Shown: one piece after another, positions 33,850-42,561 of the stretch
Layout of the letters: each line of letters opens with the position of its first letter
How positions within the stretch are numbered: position 1 is the stretch's first letter
Assembly (NCBI RefSeq): GCF_026627505.1
Contig: NZ_JAPNLK010000051.1
Coordinates: forward strand, 1 to 64,000
Origin: Streptomyces sp. H27-H5
GTDB lineage: Bacteria; Actinomycetota; Actinomycetes; Streptomycetales; Streptomycetaceae
DNA length: 64,000 bases
Direction: 5' to 3'
Made by a program: the position numbers and the translations under genes
Notes under the pieces: generated by a model
What the model saw: the letters and a program-made list of their open reading frames with translations, nothing else
Told to the model about the DNA's origin: nothing
The model's database searches: none

Positions 33850-34572
33850 TCAGATCGCGTAGGTGCGGATTCGTGCACGCTCGACGGCGGCAGCGGCGAA
33901 TCCGCTGATCAGCGGGTGGGCGCGGGTGCCGTCCCCGTCGAGTTCCGGTTGGAAGAGCGTGGCCAGGAAGAACGGGTGCGTGGACAGTTCGACGATGCGG
34001 ACCTCGCCGGATTCGTCGGTGCCCGGAAAGGTCAGCCCGTGTGCCCGCAGGAGTTCGAGGTGGTACGGGTTGGGTCCGTAGGCGCAGTGGTAGCGCGCCC
34101 GGGTCCGAGCAGACCCCAACAGATGGGCCGCACGCGAGTCCGGGGCCACGCGTACGGTCCCCTCGTGACCCATCAGTGAACAGGCCAAGGCGACGACCAC
34201 GGAATCCTCGGGCGCGGTCGTCGGATCGTTCTCCGCGTGTCGGGCACGCTCCAGACCGCAGACGTTCCGTGCGAACTCCAACAGGGCGTGCTGGAAACCG
34301 CCGCAGGTGCCCAGGAAGGGAACGCCGTACTCGCGTGCCGAACGGATCGCCGTCAGGACACCGCTCTCGCTGCGGTACGGACTGCCGGGCAGCACCCAGA
34401 CCGCGTCGAAGCCCTCCACCCCCAGCCCAGCCTCTTCGGTGGGGATCCAGTAGGCGTCCAGGTCCAGCCCGTCGCGCAGGCGCAGCGCCTCGATCAGGCC
34501 GGGGACGCGAACATGGGAGTGGACGGAGTCGGAACGGTCGCCCACGAGGGCGACACGTGCGGTGGGGTTCAT
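33850..34572 (-). CDS. CTP-synthase-C-terminal-like class I glutamine amidotransferase
   Basis: This 240-residue protein has the class I amidotransferase fold with the nucleophile elbow GTCGGFQHALLE (Cys near residue 91). Where catalytic triads carry HPE, it reads FQPE, so the base histidine is replaced by Gln. This matches, from memory, the stand-alone family annotated as CTP synthase C-terminal region-related proteins, whose activity is unknown. ATG 34572 has AGGA eight bases upstream. It is divergent from a LysR gene by 77 bp, suggesting joint regulation. Confidence 0.75.
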   Translation of the reverse strand: MNPTARVALVGDRSDSVHSHVRVPGLIEALRLRDGLDLDAYWIPTEEAGLGVEGFDAVWVLPGSPYRSESGVLTAIRSAREYGVPFLGTCGGFQHALLEFARNVCGLERARHAENDPTTAPEDSVVVALACSLMGHEGTVRVAPDSRAAHLLGSARTRARYHCAYGPNPYHLELLRAHGLTFPGTDESGEVRIVELSTHPFFLATLFQPELDGDGTRAHPLISGFAAAAVERARIRTYAI

Positions 34573-34630
34573 GACAACCATCCTGCGGAACAACCGGTCA
34601 TCAGGTCCAACGATGATGTGCGGTGCGCTC

Positions 34631-34645
34631 ATCAGTGATACTGAT
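34631..34645. promoter_or_regulatory. Perfect LysR-type palindrome ATCAGT-GAT-ACTGAT
   Basis: Six-bp arms around GAT contain the T-N11-A signature of LysR sites. The palindrome overlaps a GATACT -10-like hexamer and ends five bases before the lysR ATG, so binding would block its own transcription. Confidence 0.55.
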
Positions 34646-34649
34646 GCCC

Positions 34650-35543
34650 ATGGATCCGCATCTGCTGCGCACCTTCGTCGCGGTCCTCGACCACCGCTCC
34701 TTCTCCACCGCCGCCTCGGCCCTCGGCTACACCCAGTCCGCGGTGTCCCAGCACATCGCCGCACTCGAATCCGACCTGGGCACCAGGCTGGTCGAACGTC
34801 GGCCCGTGACCCCCACGCCGGCCGGTGCCCGGCTGATGGAACACGTCCCCGCCCTGCTGCTGCGCCTCGACGCCGCCCGCGCCGACATCGCCCGCCTGAA
34901 CCAGGTCCCCACCACCCGACTCACCTTCGCGTGCTCGCCCGCGGCCCTCGGCACGCCGGTCGCGCGGGCCCTCGCCCGACTGCGGGCCGGCACGCGCGTG
35001 GACGTGGAGGTACGCGTCCTGAGCCGGGAAGCGGTCATCGAGGACGTCCTCACCGCACGGGCCGACCTCGGCCTCGTCGACGGCATCACCGCCCCCAGCG
35101 ACCCCCTGCCCCTGCCGGACCTCGGCCCCACCACCACCCTGGCCGCGACCGAGGAACCCCTGGCGGTGATCCTTCCCCTCGACCACCCGCTGGCGGAGCG
35201 CCGATCGCTGCGGCTGCCCGACCTCACCCAGGCCCAGTGGATCGACGCCCCCGACAGCGCCGTTCCCCTCGAACGACTGCGTACCGTGTGCCGCGCCGAC
35301 GGATTCCCTTCGCGGATCCGCCACCGCGGAACCGACCTCTTCGGCCTCGCCGCGCTCGCCGCCGCCGGCCACGGACTCGCGGCACTGCCCCTGTCGTCGG
35401 CCACCTCGCTCCCGGCCGTCGCGGCGGTGCCGATCCGCGCACCGCGCCTGATCCACCGCACCGAACTCGTACACCCCGCCAACCCCACCGCTCCCGCACG
35501 GCGGTTGATCGACCTCATCCTCGGGCCCCCGCCGCACCCGTGA
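34650..35543 (+). CDS. LysR-family transcriptional regulator
   Basis: This 297-residue regulator has the LysR winged helix (AASALGYTQSAVSQHIAALE) and an intact periplasmic-binding-like effector domain to residue 297. It is divergent from the amidotransferase gene and likely controls it. There is no clear ribosome site before ATG 34650; an ATG six bases earlier is possible and the mRNA may be leaderless. The TGA stop lies inside a terminator stem. Confidence 0.85.
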   Translation: MDPHLLRTFVAVLDHRSFSTAASALGYTQSAVSQHIAALESDLGTRLVERRPVTPTPAGARLMEHVPALLLRLDAARADIARLNQVPTTRLTFACSPAALGTPVARALARLRAGTRVDVEVRVLSREAVIEDVLTARADLGLVDGITAPSDPLPLPDLGPTTTLAATEEPLAVILPLDHPLAERRSLRLPDLTQAQWIDAPDSAVPLERLRTVCRADGFPSRIRHRGTDLFGLAALAAAGHGLAALPLSSATSLPAVAAVPIRAPRLIHRTELVHPANPTAPARRLIDLILGPPPHP

Positions 35544-35570
35544 CGTGGGCGTGGCCGGCGCCCACGTCAC
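35540..35570 (+). terminator. lysR terminator overlapping its stop codon
   Basis: A perfect 12-bp stem (35540-35551 with 35559-35570) begins one base before the TGA of the lysR gene. Confidence 0.75.
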
Positions 35571-35572
35571 GA

Positions 35573-35600
35573 GGTACGCCGCCTCAGGAGACGGCGTACC
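35573..35600 (-). terminator. Terminator overlapping the lipoprotein gene end
   Basis: Arms GGTACGCCG/CGGCGTACC (9 bp) place the lipoprotein stop codon in the loop. This hairpin sits back to back with the lysR terminator. Confidence 0.5.
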
Positions 35601-36321
35601 ACTGGCTGCCCCAGCCGGTGTTGATCGTGCTGGTGGATTGCTCGGCGAGGTTCAAGGTGGCCGGGAGCGAGGTCTGTCCCGTCAAGACGGTGCTGTAGCG
35701 GAGGTTCGGCGGGGTCAGGCCCGCGTTCACCGAGATCCCGGCCCCCGTCGACTTGAGGGTGAGGGCGTTGGTGGCCCAGTTCCCGTTGAGGAGCAGCGCC
35801 ACGAAGTAGGTGCCGGGTTCGGCGGTGAAGGGCTTGGACAGGGGCAGCGGCTTGGCTATCGCGTCGGTCATGAGCTGCGGCGAGATGTCCGCGGTCGACG
35901 CGCGCAGGGTCCCCCGGGCGTCGTAGACACCGAGGTGGCACTCGGAGAGCCGGGCGTTCGGGTCGATGCCGGCCAACCCCAGCCAGATGTTGGACCATGC
36001 CGTCCGCTCGCGCAGCACGATCCGCACCAGCGTGACCCGTCCGGCCACGCCCGCGACGGACTGCGCCGTCACGTGCCCCGCGTCGTTGGGGTCACCGGTC
36101 CAGGCCAGCAGATTCTGGTCCTGCGGCCGGGGCCCCTCGTACCCGCCGGCGCCGCCCGGCGCGGTGGACGCCACCGGAGGGGGAGTGGCGGCGCCGCTCC
36201 CGCTCCCGCTCCCGCGAGGACTCTCGCCCGGGTTCCCGCCGGGCGAGGTGCAACCGGCCAGGACGAGCAACGCCGTGAGCGCGGCGAGGCCGGTCGAGAC
36301 GGCGATGGTACGCGTGCGCAT
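35584..36321 (-). CDS. Secreted lipoprotein
   Basis: This 245-residue protein has a lipoprotein signal peptide with lipobox LAGC (Cys 24), then a Ser/Gly/Pro-rich linker (27-60) and a beta-rich C-terminal domain (residues 65-245). No family is recognised. It should be anchored on the outer face of the membrane. It starts at ATG 36321 and converges on the lysR gene with interlocked terminators. Confidence 0.75.
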   Translation of the reverse strand: MRTRTIAVSTGLAALTALLVLAGCTSPGGNPGESPRGSGSGSGAATPPPVASTAPGGAGGYEGPRPQDQNLLAWTGDPNDAGHVTAQSVAGVAGRVTLVRIVLRERTAWSNIWLGLAGIDPNARLSECHLGVYDARGTLRASTADISPQLMTDAIAKPLPLSKPFTAEPGTYFVALLLNGNWATNALTLKSTGAGISVNAGLTPPNLRYSTVLTGQTSLPATLNLAEQSTSTINTGWGSQWYAVS

Positions 36322-36498
36322 GGTCCCCCCATGAGGTGCTGATGTGCCGAAGTGCCATGGTCACACGCCCCCCTTCGCCCCCGCGCGGCCCCCGGCCCCG
36401 CCGGTAGGATGCGGCCGGGTGGAGGCGGGCGCCCCAGCCCCCCTGCCCCCTGCCCCTTGCCACCTGTCACGCTCGCAGCCGCCGTGCCCGAACCACGC

Positions 36499-37773
36499 CT
36501 ACCGTGCCGAGGTCGTGCCGGGGCCGCCGCTGTTCGGTGTGCTCGGTGTGGTCGGCCCGCTCGGCGTGCTCGGGTTCGGGGTCGCCGACGGTTGGGCCGG
36601 CGGGACGGGCCAGACGTGGTCGGGCGTCACGATGGAGGTGACCGCGTTCCCGATCATCGAGGACAGGCTCTTGCCCTTGTAGTCGATGTCCGTGTTGACC
36701 AGCACCACGAGGGTCGCGTCCTCGGCCGGGAGCTGCGCGGCGATGGACTCGTAGCCGGGCAACTCCCCGTTGTGGCCGAGCCAGCCGTTGAAATCGAGGA
36801 TGCCGAGACCGTACGAGGCCCCGGCGACGCCGACCGATCGGGTCTTCAACCGCTCGGCCTGCGTTTCCTTGGTGAGGAGTGTGCCGTCCGCCAACGCCGG
36901 AGCCCAGGTGTGCAGGTCGTCGAGATCGGAGATGACCCCACCGGCGGCCCAGGCCCAGGAGGGATTCCAGTTCGTGGCGTCGGCGACGCTCCCGTTGGGC
37001 GTGAAGTCCGTGTACCCGTGGGCGTGCGGGTCGGGGACGGCACTGTCGTCGGGCAGCGAGGTGTCGTTCAACTTCAACGGGGTGAAGACGTGTTCCTTGA
37101 GGTAGTCGCCGAGGTTCTGCCCACTGACCTTCTCGATCATCATTCCGAGCAGCACGGTGTTCGTGTTGCTGTACTGCCACTTGGTGCCGGGGGCGAAGTC
37201 CGGCGGCTGTCTGAAGGCGATGTCCAGGAGCCCGCGCGGGGTGTAGGTCCGATGCGGGTCGGCGCGCAGTTGCGCCAACCACGCCTTGTCCTCGGTGTAG
37301 TTGAAGAGGCCGCTGCGCATCCCCGCCAGCTGGCGCAGGGTGATGGAGTCGCCGCCGGGGACACCGGTGACGTACCGGGAGATCGGGTCGTCGAGTCCGA
37401 CCTTGCCCGCGTCGACCAGTTGGAGGACGCCTGTGATGGTGAACGTCTTCGTGATGCTTCCGATCCTCGTGTAGAGGTCGGACTTCATGGGAGTCCCGGT
37501 CTTCTTGTCCGCGACACCGAAGGACTTCTCGTAGGTGCCGCGCCGGGGGATCCACAGACCGACGTTGAGACCCGGTACATCGGCCTCGTCCATGATCTTC
37601 GTGATCGCCGCGTCCAGTTTCCGTACGGTGGCGGGATCGAGGTCCTGCCGCGCGGAGGCGACCGCCCGGTCGGGGGCGGTGCCCGCGCAGAGGGCGGCGA
37701 GCAGGACGGCCGCCACGGCGGGTATGGCGGCCCGGGTGGACCGTCGAACATGCGCCGGGCGATACCTGCCCAT
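36499..37773 (-). CDS. Serine beta-lactamase/DD-carboxypeptidase-fold secreted hydrolase
   Basis: This 424-residue exported enzyme has a signal peptide (residues 1-40), the SxxK nucleophile motif SITK (near residue 106), YSNT (YxN, near 200), and a third motif HNG in GHNGELPGY (near 335). The fold covers class C beta-lactamases, DD-peptidases and esterases. Closest in style are Streptomyces R61-type carboxypeptidases. The Ser/Thr/Pro-rich tail (last 35 residues) may span the cell wall. The substrate cannot be told from sequence. Confidence 0.85.
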   Translation of the reverse strand: MGRYRPAHVRRSTRAAIPAVAAVLLAALCAGTAPDRAVASARQDLDPATVRKLDAAITKIMDEADVPGLNVGLWIPRRGTYEKSFGVADKKTGTPMKSDLYTRIGSITKTFTITGVLQLVDAGKVGLDDPISRYVTGVPGGDSITLRQLAGMRSGLFNYTEDKAWLAQLRADPHRTYTPRGLLDIAFRQPPDFAPGTKWQYSNTNTVLLGMMIEKVSGQNLGDYLKEHVFTPLKLNDTSLPDDSAVPDPHAHGYTDFTPNGSVADATNWNPSWAWAAGGVISDLDDLHTWAPALADGTLLTKETQAERLKTRSVGVAGASYGLGILDFNGWLGHNGELPGYESIAAQLPAEDATLVVLVNTDIDYKGKSLSSMIGNAVTSIVTPDHVWPVPPAQPSATPNPSTPSGPTTPSTPNSGGPGTTSAR

Positions 37774-38494
37774 GGTCGTTCACCTCTGGTCCGGGTCGAT
37801 CGGACAAGCGTTTCCCGAGCCCCCGACGGTGTCTCCCCCCATGGTAGGAGCGCCCGCCCTGCCACGCGCGATGTCGAAGCGGCCACCGGACCGGCCGAAC
37901 TCCTCCGCGTGTCCTCGGCGCTCGTTCACCGTCGGGCCCTTCGGAACTCGGGCCGCTTGCGGGTCACCGCCTCCGGGGCACTGCCGCCGGGTCACGTCCG
38001 GCGGCCTGCGGTCCCCGGGACCGGACCACGTCGTTCCGGCCGCTGAGCCGTCGCCGGCAGGAGCAGCGGGCCCGCCGTCTCCCTGGCGGCCACCGTCACC
38101 GTCCTGATCCGCCACGGCCCGGGTCGTCACCCGGACGCCGGCACCGCCCACGCCGGGTTCCCCGATGCGGTGACTTCCGACGCGGTGATCTCCGACGCGG
38201 TGACCGGTTCCGCGAACGAGAGGACCGGCGGGCCCTCAGGGGGGCTCCCTTCCATTCGGTGCTACACCACACCCTTGCGGGTGACGGTTCGGAATGGTGT
38301 GCGGATGTGTGCGGGGTGGGCGTGCGAGGTTCTCTCCCGGACAGGGCCGTGGCCCGCCCCGTGTACGGAGACTTCGGCCTCCCGGTACGGGGCGGGGGGC
38401 GGTGGCGCGCGGATCGGGCGTCGATCGCTCCTGTCCACGAACGCCCGGCCTTCGTGTCATCGGAGGCGGGTTCGCACTCACCGGAAGGATGCAC
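37774..38494. other. 720-bp gap without a convincing gene
   Basis: Open frames here show no recognisable protein or good ribosome site. The only visible structure is a 15-bp triple repeat at 38162-38206. The region just upstream of 38495 should carry that gene's promoter. Confidence 0.5.
38162..38206. repeat. Three 15-bp tandem repeats (CCGACGCGGTGATCT type)
   Basis: Three consecutive 15-bp copies differ at one to four positions in a non-coding gap. The length is a multiple of three, but no supported gene covers it. Confidence 0.75.
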
Positions 38495-38989
38495 ATGAGG
38501 AAGCTCGCTTGGGCTGCACGCAGTGTCGCGGCAGTATCGGGGGCCATGCTCCTGGGAGCGCTGGCAGTGCCGTCCGCGGTCGCCGACGGCCCGGAATCCA
38601 AGGGCGCCCCCGCCTCGGCCGACAGCCACAAGTGTCAGACGGACCGTGACGTCAGCTCGGCCGTGGTCGACTACTCCAGCAGTGGTCTGTTCGAGACCGT
38701 GTTCCGCGCGGCGACCGACCGCCAGGGCCACGCGTTCCTCAACGACAGCCGCAACCCCGGTGTCTGGATCAACCTCGGTCTGCTCGACGGCGCCCCGAAG
38801 TGCACGCGCGGCACCGCCGTCTCGGTCACGGAGGAGGACCCCGGCCACCTCTTCATCACCCTGCTGGGCAGCAACGGGAAGCTGCACCAGGCCCGCTGCG
38901 TCACCAACAGCACGACGCCGTTCACGCCCGCGACCCTCCCCACGGCGTGCGCCCCCGGCTTCACGACCCTCCCCGGCACGCCCGTTTAA
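38495..38989 (+). CDS. Small secreted protein
   Basis: This 164-residue protein has a clear signal peptide (cleavage near AVADG, residue 31) and a mature domain with cysteines near HKCQTD, PKCTRG, ARCVTN and TACAPG that may form two disulfides. No family is recognised. ATG 38495 is preferred over 38489 because GGAAGG is then six bases away. A terminator hairpin follows. Confidence 0.7.
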   Translation: MRKLAWAARSVAAVSGAMLLGALAVPSAVADGPESKGAPASADSHKCQTDRDVSSAVVDYSSSGLFETVFRAATDRQGHAFLNDSRNPGVWINLGLLDGAPKCTRGTAVSVTEEDPGHLFITLLGSNGKLHQARCVTNSTTPFTPATLPTACAPGFTTLPGTPV

Positions 38990-39041
38990 CCACTCCGCCC
39001 GGTCCTGCCCGTCAGTGCACCGGACCTGAGTGGATGCCCGT

Positions 39042-39078
39042 CGTCACGGCCGGCCGCACCACGCGGTCGGCCGTGACG
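39042..39078 (+). terminator. Hairpin after the secreted protein gene
   Basis: Eleven-bp arms CGTCACGGCCG/CGGCCGTGACG flank a 15-nt loop, 53 bp after the stop. Confidence 0.6.
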
Positions 39079-39146
39079 CACGTCCGGACGTTGCCGCCCC
39101 TCTCCACCCTCTGCCGTTCTTCCGTTCTGCCGTTCCTCCGGCGCGG

Positions 39147-39579
39147 TCAGACCGTGCCGAGGTCCGAGCTCACCCACCGCTGCGGACGCATGTGGAAGAC
39201 GAGCTGCTCACCGTGGTCCTTCCAGGCGAAGTCGACGTAGCCGTCGACCCTTCTCCGCCGGCAGGTACCGTGAGGCGAGCTCCACCAGCTGGTCTCGTTG
39301 GGCCGGCGCCGTCGAGATGACCGGGCCCTCGACCGAAACATACCGGATCGTCGGCTTCAGGCGGTCCACCATCAGCGTGAACCGGCCTGCGGAACCGATC
39401 AGTTCGGCCTTGCGGGAGTCCCGGCCGGTCATGATCCAGAGGTCGCCGCCGGGAGCGTACTGGTACCAGATCGGGACGGTCAGCGGGGCACGCTCACCGT
39501 CCGCGCCCGCGCTCACGGCGAAGGCGGCGACATGGGGCTCGGCGAGGAACTGCTCACGCTCGGTACGGGACAGGGCCAC
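39147..39579 (-). pseudogene. Frameshifted PPOX-class (pyridoxamine oxidase-like) gene
   Basis: A GTG at 39579 with AAGGAG six bases upstream opens a split-barrel flavin domain (LTVPIWYQY, LWIMTGRDSRKAELI) that reads to LASRYLPAEKG. The frame then runs into a non-homologous tail, while the natural continuation (VDGYVDFAWKDHGEQ to a stop at 39147) is in the next frame. The switch falls at a GGG run near 39248, and one extra base explains it. The total length is 3n+1. It may be a real pseudogene or a single sequencing error. Confidence 0.75.
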
Positions 39580-40043
39580 GGCACACTCCTTCAGCGGGGG
39601 AGACCTTCGACGGGAGGAATCTGCCCCGCTTCGTCCGTATTCCCCGCTTGTCACCCGCATGGCGCAGGGGCACGTCGCCCCGCGGTTCGGGTGGGGCGGA
39701 TCGGTGTACCCTCCGTTCGCAAACGAAGACCCCGGAACCTCCCGTCGAGCCGCGGAAGACGGGCGCTGGGTGCCAGGGTCGATGCGTTCACGACTGCGAC
39801 GCAATGCCCCCAACGGGTGTCACCGCGCATGTTCCACCCGGTCGTGTGAAGCCCTGAGGCCTTCGCCCCGGCAATACGGGGAATCGCCCGGCGCTCGCAG
39901 ACACGTTCGATCGATTCGCCCTCGGGGAACCGTGTCGGTGGCACCACCGCGCCTGTTGTTCGAGCACCGTACGGTTTCGTGTCCACCTTGGAGGAGTCTT
40001 GCTTCCACCGCGGTCTTGTTCCGCCGAGATGCGGAGGGCGCCG
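39580..40043. other. 464-bp divergent intergenic region
   Basis: No gene is supported between the frameshifted PPOX gene and the first Nudix gene. A small TTCG-CAAA-CGAA dyad lies near 39714 and an ACCGTACGGT palindrome near 39967. Confidence 0.4.
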
Positions 40044-40559
40044 GTGGACCGGACCCGCCTCAACATCGTCGGCGTGCACCTCTACCTGGAGCGGGACGCC
40101 AAGGTGCTCCTGGGCCTGCGCCACCCGGATTCGGCGTTCGCCGGTTCGACCCACCACTTCCTGGCCGGCCACTGCGAGGACGAGCCGGCGACCGCCTGCA
40201 TCGTGCGCGAGGCATGGGAAGAAGGCGGATTGCGGATCCGACCCGAGGACCTCGAACTGGTCCACGTCGTCCACGTCCTGGACGAAGGCGGCGACGGACG
40301 CCCGCGCATGCAACTCGTCTTTCGCGCCGACGCGTGGGCAGGGGACCTGGAGGTCCGGGAGCCGGACAAGTGCGTCAGCTGGGACTGGTGGCCCCTCGAC
40401 GCCCTGCCCGAGCCCATCGTGCCGTACACCCGGGCCGCGATCGAGGGGATCCGGGCGGGCCGCCCCTACACCGAGCAGTGGCCGGCCGCCGGATCGGCCC
40501 CGGGGGAGCCGGTCCGGCGCCCGTCCTCGGCGGCGGTCGGCCCGGGCGGCGCGCGGTGA
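40044..40559 (+). CDS. Nudix hydrolase (first of a coupled pair)
   Basis: This 171-residue protein has a Nudix box ending REAWEEGGL (near residue 55), with the spacing between the first Gly and Glu one residue short of the GX5E consensus. Nudix enzymes cleave nucleoside diphosphates linked to another moiety. GTG 40044 is chosen for GGAGGG five bases upstream; ATG 40029 is an alternative. The stop overlaps the next Nudix start as GTGA, so the two are translationally coupled. Confidence 0.75.
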   Translation: MDRTRLNIVGVHLYLERDAKVLLGLRHPDSAFAGSTHHFLAGHCEDEPATACIVREAWEEGGLRIRPEDLELVHVVHVLDEGGDGRPRMQLVFRADAWAGDLEVREPDKCVSWDWWPLDALPEPIVPYTRAAIEGIRAGRPYTEQWPAAGSAPGEPVRRPSSAAVGPGGAR

Positions 40560-41086
40560 GCGGGGGAGCGAGGTACAAACTGACGGTCGACGCGCACCTG
40601 CTGCTGCGCCGCGACGGCGTGCGGGGGCCGGAGGTCCTGCTGTCGCGGCGGGCCGGGGCGGTGTACGCGGCCGGGATGTGGCACCTGCCCTCCGGGCACC
40701 TGGACGGTCCGCACGAGGATCTCGTCGAGGCGGTGATCCGGGAGGGACGCGAGGAAACGGGCGTCCTCATCGATCGGGGGGACGTGTCGCACGCGGTGAC
40801 CGTGCACCACCGCTCCCCGTTCGGCGGTGCGCGGATCGGTGTGTTCTTCGAGGTACGGCGCTGGACGGGCGAACCCCGCATCACGGAGCCGCACTTGTGC
40901 GACGCCATGGCCTGGCACCACGTGGACGACCTCCCGGAACCGATGGTCGCCTACTGCCGGGCCGGTCTCGAAGCCCACCGCGCGGGCCACCCGTTCGCGC
41001 TCCACTTCCAGCAGCCCGGCGATTCGATCGCCCACCTCACGGAGGCGCCGGACCGGACGGAACCGATGACCGGCCCGTACCACTGA
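40556..41086 (+). CDS. Nudix hydrolase (second of a coupled pair)
   Basis: This 176-residue protein starts with GTG overlapping the stop of the previous gene. It has a Nudix box REGREETGV (near residue 62) and a long core with strands KLTVDAHLLLRRDG and GVFFEVRRWTG. The extra residue between Gly and Glu is a mild deviation from consensus. It is similar in plan to the upstream gene, so the pair probably arose by duplication. A broken methyltransferase/Nudix remnant follows directly. Confidence 0.75.
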   Translation: MSGGARYKLTVDAHLLLRRDGVRGPEVLLSRRAGAVYAAGMWHLPSGHLDGPHEDLVEAVIREGREETGVLIDRGDVSHAVTVHHRSPFGGARIGVFFEVRRWTGEPRITEPHLCDAMAWHHVDDLPEPMVAYCRAGLEAHRAGHPFALHFQQPGDSIAHLTEAPDRTEPMTGPYH

Positions 41087-41093
41087 CCGGCCG

Positions 41094-41720
41094 TGCCTCC
41101 GCCTGTACCGCCCCCGCGAGCGGCTTACCCCACCCGAAGGCGTGCGGAGCCCGCGCGCGCTGGACGTCGCGTGCGGTACGGGCGAGGTCGGCCGCCTGCT
41201 CGACACCCTCGGCTACCGCGTCGACGCCGTGGACTTCGCCGCGGCCGCCGTCGACCACGCCGCCGCCTCCCCGCCGACCGTGTCCTTCCACCGGCTCGAC
41301 ATCACCGCCGGCTACCTCGCCCCCCTCGCCCCCGCCGGCGGGTACGCACTCATCACCCTGCGCCGGGCCCTGGCCCTCCTGCCCGACCGCACCCGGGTCC
41401 TGGCGCAACTGGCCGCCCTCCTGGCCCCCGGCGGGAGGCTGTGCGTCATCACCCCGCACGCCGAACACCACCCCCAGACGCTTCGCACCATCTGCCTGGA
41501 CGGCAGCGAGATCGCCATGGTCTCGACCGGCTGGCACCACATCGAGCGTCTCGACACGGACGGTACGACCACGCTCCTGCTGACCGGAGCGCCCACGACG
41601 GACGTCATCCATCGGGAGAAGGGGCGGCCCGACCCGGCGGCCACGGCGGGTGTCGCGGTCGTCCTCACCAACCCGCGCGGAGAGGTCCTCCTCGGCTGGA
41701 ACCAAGACCGGGCACGTGGA
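41094..41720 (+). pseudogene. Truncated SAM-methyltransferase/Nudix fusion
   Basis: From about 41094 the frame reads YRPRERLTPPEGV, then the SAM motif LDVACGTGEVG, the rest of a class I methyltransferase, and the first strand of a Nudix domain (GVAVVLTNPRGEVLLGWNQD). There it stops matching anything. No good start precedes the SAM motif (only GTG 41142), so the N-terminus is also short. The expected intact gene is a methyltransferase-Nudix fusion, and both ends appear lost. Confidence 0.55.
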
Positions 41721-42420
41721 CCATCGCCTTCCGGAAGCGCGACGGACTGCTGGTCTCCACCGCTGTCGACGCGTGCGCCTCCGCCCCCGTGCGGAGCGCC
41801 GGGCGATGGCAGGACGCCTCGATCCCGATCGGGAACACCGGCTACGGGATCCGCTGGGAGGACACCGCTCCCGCCCCGCTCGACGGCCTCGACCGCGCCC
41901 TGACCGACACCCGTGTCGAACTGTGGACTCCGGGATCACCGTCCGGGGCGACGCCTCGGAGGCCGGCCTCCAGGTGTGGCTTGCCTCCACCCTGCCCGGG
42001 TTCTGCCGCCTGACCGGCGATCGCGCCCAGGCCGGTCCGCTCCACCTCCCCGAGGACACGGACGCGGCGGCCCTCGTCACCGACGGCTCGCCGGCCCACC
42101 TCGTCCAACGTCGCGCCGACGAGGGGACCACCGGCACTCCCCGACGGGAGTTCGGAGTCCACGCCTTCGGTCCGGACGCCAAAGCGGCCGCGGACACCCT
42201 GGCCACGTCCCTCCTCGCCTGGGACCGCGCGTACCGCGACGGACCCGGGCCGGTACTGACCGTCCACCCGCGCGCCACCCACACCCCGGCACCCGACCAG
42301 GGCCCGGTCACCGAGAAGAGGAACACGGTGTGGACATGGCACTGGCCCACGGCCCACCGAAGCGAGCGCCCCGCTCGAGGCGACCGTGTGACGGACGGAC
42401 GGGCCCACCCCGCCGGATGA
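41721..42420 (+). pseudogene. C-terminal remnant of an FxLD-type/PCMT-like methyltransferase, frameshifted
   Basis: Beginning at GTWTIAFRKRDG (about 41717) one frame runs to TDTRVELW near 41925. The natural continuation (GITVRG, then LASTLPGFCRL, EFGVHAFGP and WTWHWP) lies in another frame and ends at 42420. A two-base insertion or one-base loss near 41927 explains the switch. The segments resemble, from memory, the C-terminal half of protein-L-isoaspartate-methyltransferase-like enzymes of the FxLD lanthipeptide system. The catalytic half is absent, and no precursor peptide or lanthipeptide enzyme is seen nearby. Confidence 0.5.
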
Positions 42421-42469
42421 GTACGAGAGCACGCGACTCCGCGCACGCCCGCCCGGTCGTGACACGCCG

Positions 42470-42505
42470 GAGGCGGGGGCGACCGTGTCAGGTCGCCCCC
42501 GCCTC
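42470..42505. terminator. 15-bp-stem terminator
   Basis: Arms 42470-42484 and 42491-42505 are perfectly complementary with loop GTGTCA, lying between the remnant gene and the convergent CAP-domain gene. Confidence 0.75.
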
Positions 42506-42561
42506 GGCCCGATGCCGCGGGGCCGCGCGCCCGGGACTCACCGATCCCGGATGCCGGCTGG

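Noticed and set aside
37780..38151. Open frames in the 720-bp gap
   Set aside because: Compositions are Gly/Pro/Arg-rich as expected of random GC-rich DNA, with no motifs or start signals.
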